Notes under the pieces: model-generated
Databases searched by the model: none
What the model was told of the DNA's origin: nothing
What the model saw: the letters and a program-made list of their open reading frames with translations, nothing else
From: an uncultured Oscillibacter sp.
GTDB lineage: Bacteria; Bacillota; Clostridia; Oscillospirales; Oscillospiraceae
DNA length: 32,997 nucleotides
Assembly (NCBI GenBank): GCA_910589315.1
Contig: CAJUTB010000028.1
Span: forward strand, 1-32,997
Reading direction: 5' to 3'
Translations under genes and position numbers: made by a program
In this document: positions 21,062 to 28,985 of the stretch, one piece after another
How positions within the stretch are numbered: position 1 is the first letter of the stretch
Layout: each line of letters starts with the position of its first letter

Positions 21062-24061
21062 ATGAAATTGCTCTCTCGCCGCTTTCTTCCCCTGCTGTTA
21101 TCCTTGAGCCTGCTGTGTGCGCTGGCGGTTCCGGCTCTGGCGTCCCCCGCCTTGGGCGACGACCTCACCACCGCCGATACCCTTCTCAACCAGCAGACCC
21201 AGCTTTCCACCAACGTTTTTTGGAGCACGACCTATTCGGATTACCGCACGGAAAACCTCATTACATATACGCCGAATTCCCAGGTAACGCCCCTGGTGAC
21301 GTTTGGCAACGTGCTCACCAGCCGCAATACCGTTTCAACCATGGCAAAGCGGCTGGAAGAATCCGGCTACCGTGTGGTAGCGGGCATCAACGGCGACTTT
21401 TATAATGTAAACAACGGCCTGCCGATTGGCTTAGTTGTGACAAACGGCAAGGTCCGCAGCAGCGACGGCGGCTATTTTGCTGCCGGGTTCCGCTCGGATG
21501 GAACCGCCGTCATCGGACGCCCGAATCTCTACATGAGCGCGGACTTCGGCTACGGCTTTTACGGCGAGGACGGCGAATACGACTCCGTTTACCGCCGGAT
21601 TATGGGCTTGAACAAGGCCCGCACCTCCGCGGGCATCTATCTTTATACCTATGAATTCAACGCAAACCACACCACCGGCAACACCGCCGAGGGCGTCGAC
21701 GTGATTTGCAGCATCCAGGAGGGCGCGCTCACCATCGGCGGCGAACTCAAGGCCACGGTGGAGCAGATCGTGGAGGGCAAGGGGGCGACGGCGGTTGGCC
21801 CGAATCAAATCGTGCTCTCCGCAAACCTGGAGGCCGAGGGAATGCAGGTTGCCGCCCTGCGGAATGTGCCGGTGGGGAGTACAATCACCATACACATCAC
21901 CGCTGAGGACCCGGTGTGGAATGATGTGACCTGCGCCATCGGCGCGCTGTATTCCCTGGTGGAAAACGGCGCGGTGGTGAGCGGGCTGCCCGGTCAGGCC
22001 GCGCCCCGCACCGCCATCGGCCAGCGGGCGGACGGAACCCTTATTTTTTACACCATTGACGGACGGCGGTCCGGGCACTCCATCGGCGCAACTATGACGC
22101 AGGTGGCAAACCGTCTGATTGAGCTGGGCTGCGTCAAGGCCATCGGTCTGGACGGCGGCGGTTCGACGACGCTTTCCGTCACAAAGCCCACAGATTTCGC
22201 CGCCGGACGGGTCAACCGTCCCTCGGACGGCGGCGAGCGGTCCGTATCGAACCAGTTGTTTCTGGTGGCAACGAACCAGCCCAGCGGTCAGCTGAACCAC
22301 TTCTATGTAAGCGCGGATTATCCCTATGTGCTGGCGGGCAGTGCGGTTAACATCTCCGCCGCTGCCATTGATACGAATTATATTCCCATGAACGGGGATT
22401 ATACGCTCACCGCCTCCGCCGGAACGCTGGAAGGAAACCAGCTGATTACGCCTTTGGAGGGCGGCGACGTAGTCGTAACGGCGAACGGCGGCGGCAGTCA
22501 GGGCACGGCGACCATCCACGCAATTTCCACGCCGGACGCGGTGGCGATCCGCAACAGCAGCGGCGACATCATTACCAGCCTGACCGCCGCGCCGGGTTCC
22601 GTTACCCAGCTCACCGGTTCCGCTGCCTATAAACGCCTTCCGCTCCACTCCGACAGCCGTTCCTTTACCTGGTCTTTGGAAGGCGACATCGGTGAAATCG
22701 ACGCCGAAGGCCGCTTCACGGCCACAAATCCCGGCACGGGCCGAATTACCATGTCTTCCGGCACACAGACTTATACCGTTGCGGTTACGGTTTCCAATGC
22801 CGCGCTTCATACGGTGGAGGATTTTGAGGGTGAGGAGCATATTTTCCAGGGTTCCGGCGACGGAATTTCCCTCAGCATCAACCGCGCCGCAGACTACGTG
22901 CAGCTGGGACGCGGCTCTGCAAAGCTGGAATACGACCTGAACAACGGCGCCGCCGTCTGGAACGCCGGACAGCCCGCCGTCATGCAGGCTCCCTACACCG
23001 GCCTGAACCTCTGGGTTTACGGCGACGGCTCCAACAACAGCTTGTCCCTGCTGTACAGCCTGGACGGCGAGGAGGTTCAGTCCCTGCCGGTTGCCGTGCT
23101 GGACTTCAACGGCTGGAAACAAATCAGCCTCCAGCATCTGGCGCATCCCATGACCATCCGGGGCCTGGAAATCACCGGCTCTGGAACCGGCGTCCTTTAC
23201 CTGGACCAGATCACCGCAACCTTTAACGATACCATAGACAACGACCCGCCCGTTATCCATGCGCGCTTCAACGAGGCGGAGTGGTCCGTCACCGGCACGG
23301 TGACGGACGCGGTGGACGGCGTTCTCCCGAAGGAATCCGTAACCCTCCGCTATAACGGCTCGCCTCTTGGCGAATATCAGCCGGACAGCGGCAAATTTAC
23401 AATCGCCCTGCCGGGGCGGGGCGAGAGCCATGAGGCCATGCGCGTTACTGTTACCGCAAAAGACGCCTCCGGCAATATTGGCCGGGCGTCGGTGGATATA
23501 CCGGCCCTTGACGCAGAGCCAAAATTCACCGACACCGGGACCCACTGGGCGGCGGATTATGCGGATTTCCTCTACAACGCCAACATTACCACCGGCTACG
23601 AGGACGGCTCCTTCCGCCCGAACCAGAACATTACCAGGGCACAGTTTGCCGTAATGCTCTACCGCTACCTCAAGCTGGACGAGAGTCAATATGAATCCGT
23701 GGACCTTCCCTTCGCGGACCTGGATACCATTCCGGCCTATGCGCTCCCGGCAATCCGCGCACTGTATACGGAAAATATCATCAACGGTTCCACCGGCCAG
23801 GACGGACAAATCTATTTCCATCCCGGAAACAGCCTGACCCGTGCGCAAGCCTCCGCCATGATCGGGCGTACCCAGCCCAAGGGCTATGCCTCCGCTGCCC
23901 TGACGTTCAGCGACGCCGCGGAGATTCCCGCCTATGCGGAATTCTATATCCGCACCATGGCGGCGCAGGGCGTCATCAGCGGCTATAACGACGGGACCTT
24001 CCGGCCCTCGGCCAACATCACGCGGGGACAGATGGCGAAAATCCTCTATACCTTGATGTAA
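21062..24061 (+). CDS. SLH-anchored phosphodiester glycosidase (NAGPA domain) surface protein
   Basis: A 999-residue secreted protein. The signal peptide covers 1-28 (cleavage after PALAS). A NAGPA/DUF2233 domain (about 76-400) has the family ending GLDGGGSTTLS near 362. That family removes GlcNAc from phosphodiester-linked sugars and, in bacteria, is thought to act on wall or phosphoglycan polymers. Ig-like (BIG-type) repeats cover about 425-580, a beta-sandwich carbohydrate-binding-like region about 586-720, and another Ig-like module about 725-817. Three SLH repeats at about 822-999 (each with TGYEDGSFRP-like or SGYNDGTFRP-like words) bind pyruvylated secondary wall polymer. The start is at ATG 21062, with GGAGG 9 nt upstream. 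Monocistronic. Substrate is inferred. Confidence 0.88.
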   Translation: MKLLSRRFLPLLLSLSLLCALAVPALASPALGDDLTTADTLLNQQTQLSTNVFWSTTYSDYRTENLITYTPNSQVTPLVTFGNVLTSRNTVSTMAKRLEESGYRVVAGINGDFYNVNNGLPIGLVVTNGKVRSSDGGYFAAGFRSDGTAVIGRPNLYMSADFGYGFYGEDGEYDSVYRRIMGLNKARTSAGIYLYTYEFNANHTTGNTAEGVDVICSIQEGALTIGGELKATVEQIVEGKGATAVGPNQIVLSANLEAEGMQVAALRNVPVGSTITIHITAEDPVWNDVTCAIGALYSLVENGAVVSGLPGQAAPRTAIGQRADGTLIFYTIDGRRSGHSIGATMTQVANRLIELGCVKAIGLDGGGSTTLSVTKPTDFAAGRVNRPSDGGERSVSNQLFLVATNQPSGQLNHFYVSADYPYVLAGSAVNISAAAIDTNYIPMNGDYTLTASAGTLEGNQLITPLEGGDVVVTANGGGSQGTATIHAISTPDAVAIRNSSGDIITSLTAAPGSVTQLTGSAAYKRLPLHSDSRSFTWSLEGDIGEIDAEGRFTATNPGTGRITMSSGTQTYTVAVTVSNAALHTVEDFEGEEHIFQGSGDGISLSINRAADYVQLGRGSAKLEYDLNNGAAVWNAGQPAVMQAPYTGLNLWVYGDGSNNSLSLLYSLDGEEVQSLPVAVLDFNGWKQISLQHLAHPMTIRGLEITGSGTGVLYLDQITATFNDTIDNDPPVIHARFNEAEWSVTGTVTDAVDGVLPKESVTLRYNGSPLGEYQPDSGKFTIALPGRGESHEAMRVTVTAKDASGNIGRASVDIPALDAEPKFTDTGTHWAADYADFLYNANITTGYEDGSFRPNQNITRAQFAVMLYRYLKLDESQYESVDLPFADLDTIPAYALPAIRALYTENIINGSTGQDGQIYFHPGNSLTRAQASAMIGRTQPKGYASAALTFSDAAEIPAYAEFYIRTMAAQGVISGYNDGTFRPSANITRGQMAKILYTLM

Positions 24062-24079
24062 CAGTCATCGAATTCCAAA

Positions 24080-24144
24080 GAAAACGTCTGCCGTTCCGGC
24101 AGACGTTTTCAACGGAAAAAGGCCGGTCGTTCGACCGGCCTTTT
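24080..24144. terminator. Tandem bidirectional terminators
   Basis: Hairpin 1 (24080-24110) is a perfect 14-bp stem with A4 and T4 flanks and a 3-nt loop. Hairpin 2 (24117-24144) has a 13-bp stem (AAAAGGCCGGTCG arm) with T4. Both have T-rich tails on each strand, so they can end the SLH gene and the convergent tadA transcript. The stretch 24145-24276 is otherwise empty. Confidence 0.9.
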
Positions 24145-24276
24145 CCTTATGGTTTGGAAGATTGGATGAAAAGAAGTTTTGTCTCTTGCAAGTATTAAGA
24201 TACCGGAAAGTTGTTAAGCAAACCAGCGTCAATTGTTAAAAAAGTCTTAAATTCTCCGGCGCGCCTGAATTTTCTT

Positions 24277-24726
24277 TCAACGCCGTTCCCGGAGGCCGGC
24301 AAAAAATTCCGACAGCACCGCCTGGCACTCCGCCTCCAAGATTCCGCCGGTCAGAGCGGGGGGGTTCGGGAAATCCTCCATAAACAAATTCATCACCCCG
24401 CCGCAGGCCCCGAAGGCCCGGTCCCGCGCGCCGTACCAGACCCGCCGGATGCGGGCATTCAAAATCGCTCCGGCGCACATCGGGCAGGGTTCCAGCGTCA
24501 CGTACAGCTCGCAGCCGTCCAAACGCCAGGCGCTGAGGGCGGCGTTTGCCTGAACAATGGCCTCCGTCTCCGCGTGGGACAAGGCCGATTGTTTTTCCTC
24601 CCGGCGGTTGCGGCCGCGGCCTAAGACTATGCCGTCCCGCACGATCACACAGCCTACGGGAACTTCTCCCGCGGCGGCGGCCTCCTTTGCCAATTCCAGG
24701 GCTTGTCTCATAAATTTTTCCTGCAT
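24277..24726 (-). CDS. tadA: tRNA-specific adenosine deaminase
   Basis: A 149-residue zinc enzyme converting A34 to inosine in tRNA(Arg)ACG. The active site is complete: HAE (51-53, zinc His and proton-shuttle Glu) and PCPMC (C81, C84). The RNA-binding loops VPVGCVIV and NLFMEDFPNPP follow the family, and length is normal. The start MQEKF at 24726 is 8 nt after GGGAGG. It is divergent from yaaL-bofA. In Bacillus subtilis tadA also lies close to yaaL-bofA, so this may be a shortened remnant of that order. Confidence 0.93.
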   Translation of the reverse strand: MQEKFMRQALELAKEAAAAGEVPVGCVIVRDGIVLGRGRNRREEKQSALSHAETEAIVQANAALSAWRLDGCELYVTLEPCPMCAGAILNARIRRVWYGARDRAFGACGGVMNLFMEDFPNPPALTGGILEAECQAVLSEFFAGLRERR

Positions 24727-24758
24727 TCCGCCTTCCTCCCGTATAAAAACTGGCATAA

Positions 24759-24787
24759 TTGTCCAAACTTGCCATAAATGTTATAGC
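24759..24787 (+). promoter_or_regulatory. Promoter of the yaaL-bofA pair
   Basis: TTGTCC (24759-24764), 17-bp spacer, TATAGC (24782-24787), 16 nt before the start codon. An inverted TGGCA/TGCCA pair (24751-24755 and 24769-24773) overlaps the -35 and spacer and lies in the divergent gap with tadA. Confidence 0.5.
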
Positions 24788-24803
24788 AGGAGGGACAACA
24801 ACG

Positions 24804-25067
24804 ATGAAAACCTTTCTTACGTTGAAAAAATCCAGACCAGACCCGGAATTGATTGCACTGAAAGAAGAATTACAGCTTGCACAGGGGGAATTGTCTTTGG
24901 CATACCGGCAGTTTGACCAGGCGACGGACCCGGAACTGGTAGAATCCTGCGTGTATCAGATCAGCGCGGTAAAGGCGCGGTGCAACTACCTCATTCGGGC
25001 CATCAAGAAGCGGAACCCGGAGGCTTTGCGGGGACTCCGGCTGGAGGGGGCGGCCGTATGGACCTGA
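24804..25067 (+). CDS. yaaL: DUF2508 protein (YaaL-like)
   Basis: An 87-residue helical, charged protein of the YaaL/DUF2508 family, whose typical helical hairpin motif (TDPELVESCVYQISAVKARCNYLI) is visible. Biochemical function is unknown. In Bacilli and Clostridia it lies directly upstream of bofA, as it does here with a 10-nt overlap. ATG 24804 is 9 nt after AGGAGGG. Confidence 0.85.
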   Translation: MKTFLTLKKSRPDPELIALKEELQLAQGELSLAYRQFDQATDPELVESCVYQISAVKARCNYLIRAIKKRNPEALRGLRLEGAAVWT

Positions 25068-25321
25068 ACCAGAAAATTATTGCCGGACTATTGGCAGGTT
25101 TTTTCCTGATCGCGCTGCTGCGGGTGTTCAGCGCGCCGCTGAAGCTGGCGTTGAAGCTGCTGGCAAATACGTTTTTGGGTTTTCTGGCGTTGTGGGCGGT
25201 GAACGCCACCGCCGGAGTGACCGGCATCGCATTGGGCTTAAATCTCTGGAACGCCCTGGTAATCGGAATTTTAGGATTGCCGGGGTTTGTTCTTTTGCTT
25301 CTGACGCAGTGGATTCTCTAG
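25058..25321 (+). CDS. bofA: BofA family sporulation membrane protein
   Basis: An 87-residue protein with two or three membrane helices, matching BofA in length and in its late GLNLWNALVIGILGLPGF signature. In Bacillus, BofA holds the SpoIVFB protease inactive in the outer forespore membrane until pro-sigma-K is to be processed. Many clostridia keep bofA even where that checkpoint differs. ATG 25058 is inside the end of yaaL after GGAGGGGG, implying translational coupling. Confidence 0.9.
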   Translation: MDLNQKIIAGLLAGFFLIALLRVFSAPLKLALKLLANTFLGFLALWAVNATAGVTGIALGLNLWNALVIGILGLPGFVLLLLTQWIL

Positions 25322-25322
25322 C

Positions 25323-25601
25323 TTACATATCGTCTTCCAGATATTCAAGGTCTTCCAGCTCCTCAAGCGTTCTCGTGCCGAGGGCTTCCATCGAAAGCTC
25401 GCCTGCCAGTTTGAACAAAGCGTCGGAGAGCACTTGCTCCACGGGAAAACCGGCAAGCTCCGCTACCCGCTCATAAAAGGTTCCAGTTTCGTCGGTCAAT
25501 AAGATTTTATACAGTTTCATTTGTTTTTTCAACTCCTTTACCCGTTTTCCCACAATATACCCGTATTCGGTTAAAAAGTCAACCGTATTTTCATAAGTCA
25601 T
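25323..25601 (-). CDS. Small acidic protein, function unknown
   Basis: A protein of 92 residues if it starts at ATG 25601, or 65 residues if it starts at ATG 25520. The longer form has no ribosome site before its start. The shorter has AAAGGAG 12 nt upstream, and it would place both copies of the 12-bp inverted repeat outside the gene. The extra N-terminus (LTEYGYIVGKRVKELKK) does read like real protein. The C-terminus is strongly acidic (LEELEDLEYLEDD). I recognise no domain. It is divergent from a small XRE regulator. It ends 2 nt after bofA on the opposite strand. Confidence 0.6.
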   Translation of the reverse strand: MTYENTVDFLTEYGYIVGKRVKELKKQMKLYKILLTDETGTFYERVAELAGFPVEQVLSDALFKLAGELSMEALGTRTLEELEDLEYLEDDM

Positions 25602-25627
25602 GTGTTTGTAACGTGATATTGTGGGAA
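25547..25627. repeat. 12-bp inverted repeat pair in divergent control region
   Basis: TTCCCACAATAT at 25547-25558 and its exact complement ATATTGTGGGAA at 25616-25627, centre to centre 69 bp. They bracket the region between two divergent small genes. This looks like paired sites for the XRE regulator encoded at 25642, possibly with looping. The left copy lies inside the longer version of the minus-strand gene. Confidence 0.6.
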
Positions 25628-25641
25628 CAGAGGTGATAAAG

Positions 25642-25884
25642 ATGGGGATGGCGGAAGCTGTGCGGAAACGGCTTCTTGATCTGTGTGATGATCGAGGAAT
25701 TACGGTAAATCGGATGTGTTATCTTTCGGCAGTTCCGCAATCTACTGTAAATAATTTTCTGAATCGAAAGACAAACAATTTGGGAATTATTACATTAAAG
25801 AAATTGACTGATGGATTAGGATTAAGCATCACCGATTTTTTCGATACGGAGGCGTTCCGTCAGCTTGATCAGGAAATTCATTGA
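25642..25884 (+). CDS. Small XRE-family helix-turn-helix regulator
   Basis: An 80-residue protein that is essentially one Cro/CI-type domain. It has ITVNRMCYLSAVPQSTVNNFLNRK for helices 2-3, then LKKLTDGLGLSITDFF. ATG 25642 follows GAGGTG by 6 nt; the GTG at 25621 is within the inverted repeat and unlikely. Base composition is AT-richer than the surroundings. The divergent small acidic gene and the inverted repeat suggest a local autoregulated unit. No toxin is recognisable. Confidence 0.85.
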   Translation: MGMAEAVRKRLLDLCDDRGITVNRMCYLSAVPQSTVNNFLNRKTNNLGIITLKKLTDGLGLSITDFFDTEAFRQLDQEIH

Positions 25885-25912
25885 ATGTGCAGGCAGGAGC
25901 CTGCACATTTTT
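25884..25912 (+). terminator. Terminator of the XRE gene
   Basis: A perfect 10-bp stem (AATGTGCAGG with CCTGCACATT), 6-nt loop, then TTT. The stem starts at the last base of the stop codon. Confidence 0.85.
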
Positions 25913-25945
25913 GTGGCCATAGCAGTTAAAGGAAACCGGCAGGCG

Positions 25946-26186
25946 CAGAGGCCCGCCCCAAGCACCGCAGCAGCGGCAGCGGAATTAGACGCAGAGGCAA
26001 ATCGATTTGGACCTCTCGTTAAAGTTCCACCTAGCCAAAGTTTTCCACCGAGCTTATAAAACGCTCTTTTCTTTTGGACCGTGAACGGCCCGTTTTCTTT
26101 TCTCTCGTGAGAGAAAAGAAAATGGGGGGTTCAAATTTGGACCAGCTATTGCAAATAGCAATTTCACACCCGCGCCGCAAGGCGCG
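25946..26186 (+). repeat. Dispersed structured intergenic repeat, copy B
   Basis: A copy of about 241 bp between the XRE terminator and the rpsO promoter. The core 26058-26135 differs from copy A at two bases in the hairpin loop (CGTG for CGCC). The second hairpin reads GCTATTGCAAATAGC, a paired C-to-T and G-to-A change relative to copies A and C that keeps the stem. The third is CGCGCC-GCAA-GGCGCG (26171-26186). The 5' half is more diverged, with small indels. Confidence 0.88.
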
Positions 26187-26239
26187 TCCCCATTTTCCTG
26201 ACAAGGAATAAAAAATATAAGTTTTTGATAAAATTTTAC

Positions 26240-26268
26240 TTTACAATAAGAAATAGCTGTGCTATTCT
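26240..26268 (+). promoter_or_regulatory. Promoter of rpsO
   Basis: TTTACA (26240-26245), 17-bp spacer, TATTCT (26263-26268), giving a leader of about 85 nt. Confidence 0.6.
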
Positions 26269-26274
26269 TTTGAG

Positions 26275-26360
26275 TGAACGTCCCGACGCTTTGTTGCGTG
26301 GAGTTACACCGGCCCGGAACACAGCGCCGCGGATCAAATTCAGAAAGGTGGATCATCACT
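26275..26360 (+). promoter_or_regulatory. Structured rpsO leader, possible S15 autoregulation site
   Basis: The leader can form ACGC-TTTGTT-GCGT and a CGGC/GCCG stem around GAACACAG before the ribosome site GAAAGGTGG. S15 is known to repress its own mRNA through structured leaders in several bacteria. The specific fold here has not been tested. Confidence 0.35.
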
Positions 26361-26627
26361 ATGCTTCGCAAGGAACAAAAAACTGAAATCATCAACGCAA
26401 ACCGCACACATGAAAACGACACCGGTTCTCCCGAGGTCCAAATCGCCATCCTCACCGAGCGCATCAACGTTCTTACCGAGCACATGCGCGCCAATCCCCA
26501 GGATAAGCACTCCAACCGGGGCCTTCTCAAGATGGTCGGTAAACGCCGCAGCCTCCTGGACTACCTCCAGAGAAAAGACGTGGAGCGTTACCGCGCGTTG
26601 ATTGCCAAGCTGGGCATCCGTAAGTAA
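26361..26627 (+). CDS. rpsO: Ribosomal protein S15
   Basis: An 88-residue small-subunit protein binding the 16S rRNA central domain. The family hallmarks are all present: THENDTGSPEVQIAILTERI, the HSNRGLLKMVGKRRSLLDYL block and a final LGIRK. Length is exactly typical. The start is ATG 26361 after AAAGGTGG. The order rpsO-pnp is conserved in many bacteria and is kept here, although a terminator separates the two. Confidence 0.97.
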   Translation: MLRKEQKTEIINANRTHENDTGSPEVQIAILTERINVLTEHMRANPQDKHSNRGLLKMVGKRRSLLDYLQRKDVERYRALIAKLGIRK

Positions 26628-26633
26628 GCGATG

Positions 26634-26661
26634 AAAGGGCGACGGCCTCCGTCGCCCTTTT
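26634..26661 (+). terminator. Terminator after rpsO
   Basis: A 12-bp stem (AAAGGGCGACGG with CCGTCGCCCTTT) with a 3-nt loop and T4. It begins 7 nt after the S15 stop. Partial readthrough would feed pnp. Confidence 0.88.
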
Positions 26662-26831
26662 CCCCATTCCCCCCCCACGCCGGGAGCCGCCGGTTTTTGT
26701 GTTTGAAAGTCTGCCCGACCCGCCCCGTTTCCCCCAAAACATACAAAATCCAATGGCCGGTTTGCCGCAATCGGACACGCTTTCAAATACGAAAACGACT
26801 GCTCCCGCAACTTTTGAAAAGGAGCGATTTT
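26662..26831 (+). other. pnp leader region
   Basis: 170 bp without a gene. A short CCGG/CCGG hairpin followed by T5 (about 26682-26698) could be a second terminator or attenuator. TTTGAAAG (26702-26709) and CTTTCAAA (26780-26787) can form an 8-bp long-range stem. No consensus promoter is evident, so pnp may depend on readthrough from rpsO. Confidence 0.35.
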
Positions 26832-28982
26832 ATGTCAACAGTTATCACCCAAAGACAATTCCCCAACTACCGCAAATACGAAATGGAACTGGCCGGACGG
26901 CCCCTCACCCTGGAAATCGGCAAGCTGGCCGAGCTGGCCAACGCCGCCGTCATGGTGGGCTACGGCGACACCCGGGTTCTGGTCTGCGCCACCGCCTCCG
27001 CCCGCCCCAGAGATGGGATCGATTTCTTCCCCCTCTCTGTCGACTTCGAGGAAAAACTCTATTCCGTCGGACGGATTCCCGGCAGCTTCAACCGCCGCGA
27101 AGGCCGCCCCGCTGAAAAAGCTATCCTCACCTCCCGCGTCATCGACCGTCCCATTCGTCCCCTGTTCCCCCACGACTTCCGAAACGATGTCTCCATTATG
27201 GCCACCGTCATGTGTGTGGACCACGACTGCTCCCCGGAAATCGCCGCCCTGATCGGCACCTCCGCCGCCCTGGCCATTTCCGACATTCCATGGAACGGCC
27301 CCGTAGGCGCGCTGAAAGTCGGCCTTGTGGACGGCAAGCTGGTGCTGAACCCCAACAGTGAGGAACGGAAGGTCAGCGACCTGGACGTGACCGTGGTTTC
27401 CACGGGCAAAAAGGTCGTCATGATCGAGGCGGGCGCGAACGAAGTGCCGAACGACGTCATGTTCCAGGCCATTCAGCTGGCCCATGAGGAAAACCAGAAG
27501 CAGATTGCCCTGATTAACCAGATGGTTGCGGAAGCTGGTAAGGAAAAATTCGACTATCCGCACGCCGATTTCAACGAGGAACTTTTTGAAAAAATTGTTG
27601 CCGCCACTATGGACCAGGCGAAAGCCGCCATGGACACCGATGACAAAAACGTCCGGGAAACCCGCTGGAATGCCCTCATCGACCAGTGGCATGAGCAGTT
27701 CCTGGAAGAATATCCCGAAATGGACAAGTATCTGGACGAAATCACTTACAAATTCCAGAAAAAGATTGTCAAAGCCTGGCTGCTGGAAGGCCACCGGGTC
27801 GACGGCCGCGCCAAAAACGAAATTCGCCCCCTGGGGGCCGAGGTGGGCCTCCTGCCCCGGGCGCACGGTTCCGGCCTGTTCACCCGCGGCCAGACCCAGG
27901 TGCTGTCTGTCGTCACGCTGGACACGCTGTCCGCCAACCAAAAAATCGACACCATCTGGGAAGAAACCGAAAAGCGTTATATGCACCACTACAACTTCCC
28001 CGGCTACTCCGTCGGCGAAGCCAAGCCCGCCCGCTCGCCCGGACGGCGGGAAATCGGTCACGGCGCGCTGGCGGAACGCGCCCTGCTGCCGGTGATTCCC
28101 GATGTGGAAAAATTCCCCTACGCCATTCGCGTAGTGAGCGAAGTCGTCAGCTCCAACGGTTCCACCTCCCAGGGCTCTGTCTGCGGATCCACCCTGGCTC
28201 TGATGGATGCCGGCGTCCCCATTAAAGCCCCGGTTGCCGGTATCTCCTGCGGCTTGATTCAGGACGACGACGGCGGCTTCACCACCTTCATCGACATCCA
28301 GGGCGTGGAGGATTTCCATGGCGAAATGGACTTCAAGGTGGCCGGAACAAAGGCGGGCATCACCGCCATCCAGATGGACCTGAAAAACGACGGCCTCACT
28401 ATGGAGATCATCCAAAACGCGCTGGAAATCACCTACGACGCCCGGTGCGAGATTCTGGACCAGATCATGCTCCCCGCCATTGCCGCGCCCCGTGCGGACG
28501 TGAGCCGCTACGCCCCGAAAATGCTGACCATGCACATCGACCCCGCCAAGATTCGGGAAGTCATCGGTTCCGGCGGCAAGGTGATTCAGAAAATTGTTGC
28601 CGATACCGGCGCGAAAATCGACATCAACGATGATGGCACCATCTTTATCGCAGGCGCGGACGCGGTCAGCTGCGACGCGGCGAAAAAATGCATTGACGAC
28701 ATCGTGTTTGTGCCGGAGATCGGCGCGTTGTACTATGGCCGCGTCGTGCGGCTCATGGCCTTCGGCGCGTTTGTGGAGCTGGCTCCCGGCAAGGATGGTC
28801 TCGTCCACATCTCCAAGCTGGCGGACCATCGGATTGAGAAGGTGGAGGACGCCTGCAAGATCGGCGACATGATGTGGGTCAAGGTGACGGACATTGACGA
28901 AAAGGGCCGCGTGAACCTCTCCCATAAGGACGCCGTGCGGGAGATCCGGGCCAAAGAGGCCGCCGGTGAACGAATCAAATAA
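26832..28982 (+). CDS. pnp: Polyribonucleotide nucleotidyltransferase (PNPase)
   Basis: A 716-residue 3'-5' phosphorolytic exoribonuclease acting in mRNA decay. Two RNase PH domains cover about 10-230 and 315-555, a helical linker lies between them, then a KH domain (IREVIGSGGKVIQKI, about 570-585) and an S1 domain (YYGRVVRLMAFGAFVEL, about 632-700). The catalytic region reads IQGVEDFHGEMDFKVAG. The two aspartates expected for metal binding are present, and the intervening GDMD is GEMD, a conservative change. ATG 26832 is 8 nt after GGAG. Full length for the family. Confidence 0.97.
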   Translation: MSTVITQRQFPNYRKYEMELAGRPLTLEIGKLAELANAAVMVGYGDTRVLVCATASARPRDGIDFFPLSVDFEEKLYSVGRIPGSFNRREGRPAEKAILTSRVIDRPIRPLFPHDFRNDVSIMATVMCVDHDCSPEIAALIGTSAALAISDIPWNGPVGALKVGLVDGKLVLNPNSEERKVSDLDVTVVSTGKKVVMIEAGANEVPNDVMFQAIQLAHEENQKQIALINQMVAEAGKEKFDYPHADFNEELFEKIVAATMDQAKAAMDTDDKNVRETRWNALIDQWHEQFLEEYPEMDKYLDEITYKFQKKIVKAWLLEGHRVDGRAKNEIRPLGAEVGLLPRAHGSGLFTRGQTQVLSVVTLDTLSANQKIDTIWEETEKRYMHHYNFPGYSVGEAKPARSPGRREIGHGALAERALLPVIPDVEKFPYAIRVVSEVVSSNGSTSQGSVCGSTLALMDAGVPIKAPVAGISCGLIQDDDGGFTTFIDIQGVEDFHGEMDFKVAGTKAGITAIQMDLKNDGLTMEIIQNALEITYDARCEILDQIMLPAIAAPRADVSRYAPKMLTMHIDPAKIREVIGSGGKVIQKIVADTGAKIDINDDGTIFIAGADAVSCDAAKKCIDDIVFVPEIGALYYGRVVRLMAFGAFVELAPGKDGLVHISKLADHRIEKVEDACKIGDMMWVKVTDIDEKGRVNLSHKDAVREIRAKEAAGERIK

Positions 28983-28985
28983 TTC

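Noticed and set aside
18649..21405. About 900-codon plus-strand frame across nadE, ferredoxin and the SLH gene start
   Set aside because: It runs antisense through two well-supported genes and through divergent promoters, with no ribosome site.
21431..23848. About 800-codon minus-strand frame opposite the SLH protein
   Set aside because: Antisense shadow of a protein with clear signal peptide, NAGPA and SLH motifs.
24727..24803. SRP RNA gene between tadA and yaaL, as in Bacillus
   Set aside because: The gap is only 77 bp and holds promoters and ribosome sites, with no room for the RNA.
26835..28925. About 700-codon open frame antisense to pnp
   Set aside because: It exactly shadows the PNPase gene, and its composition is unlike a real protein. 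PNPase on the other strand is unambiguous.
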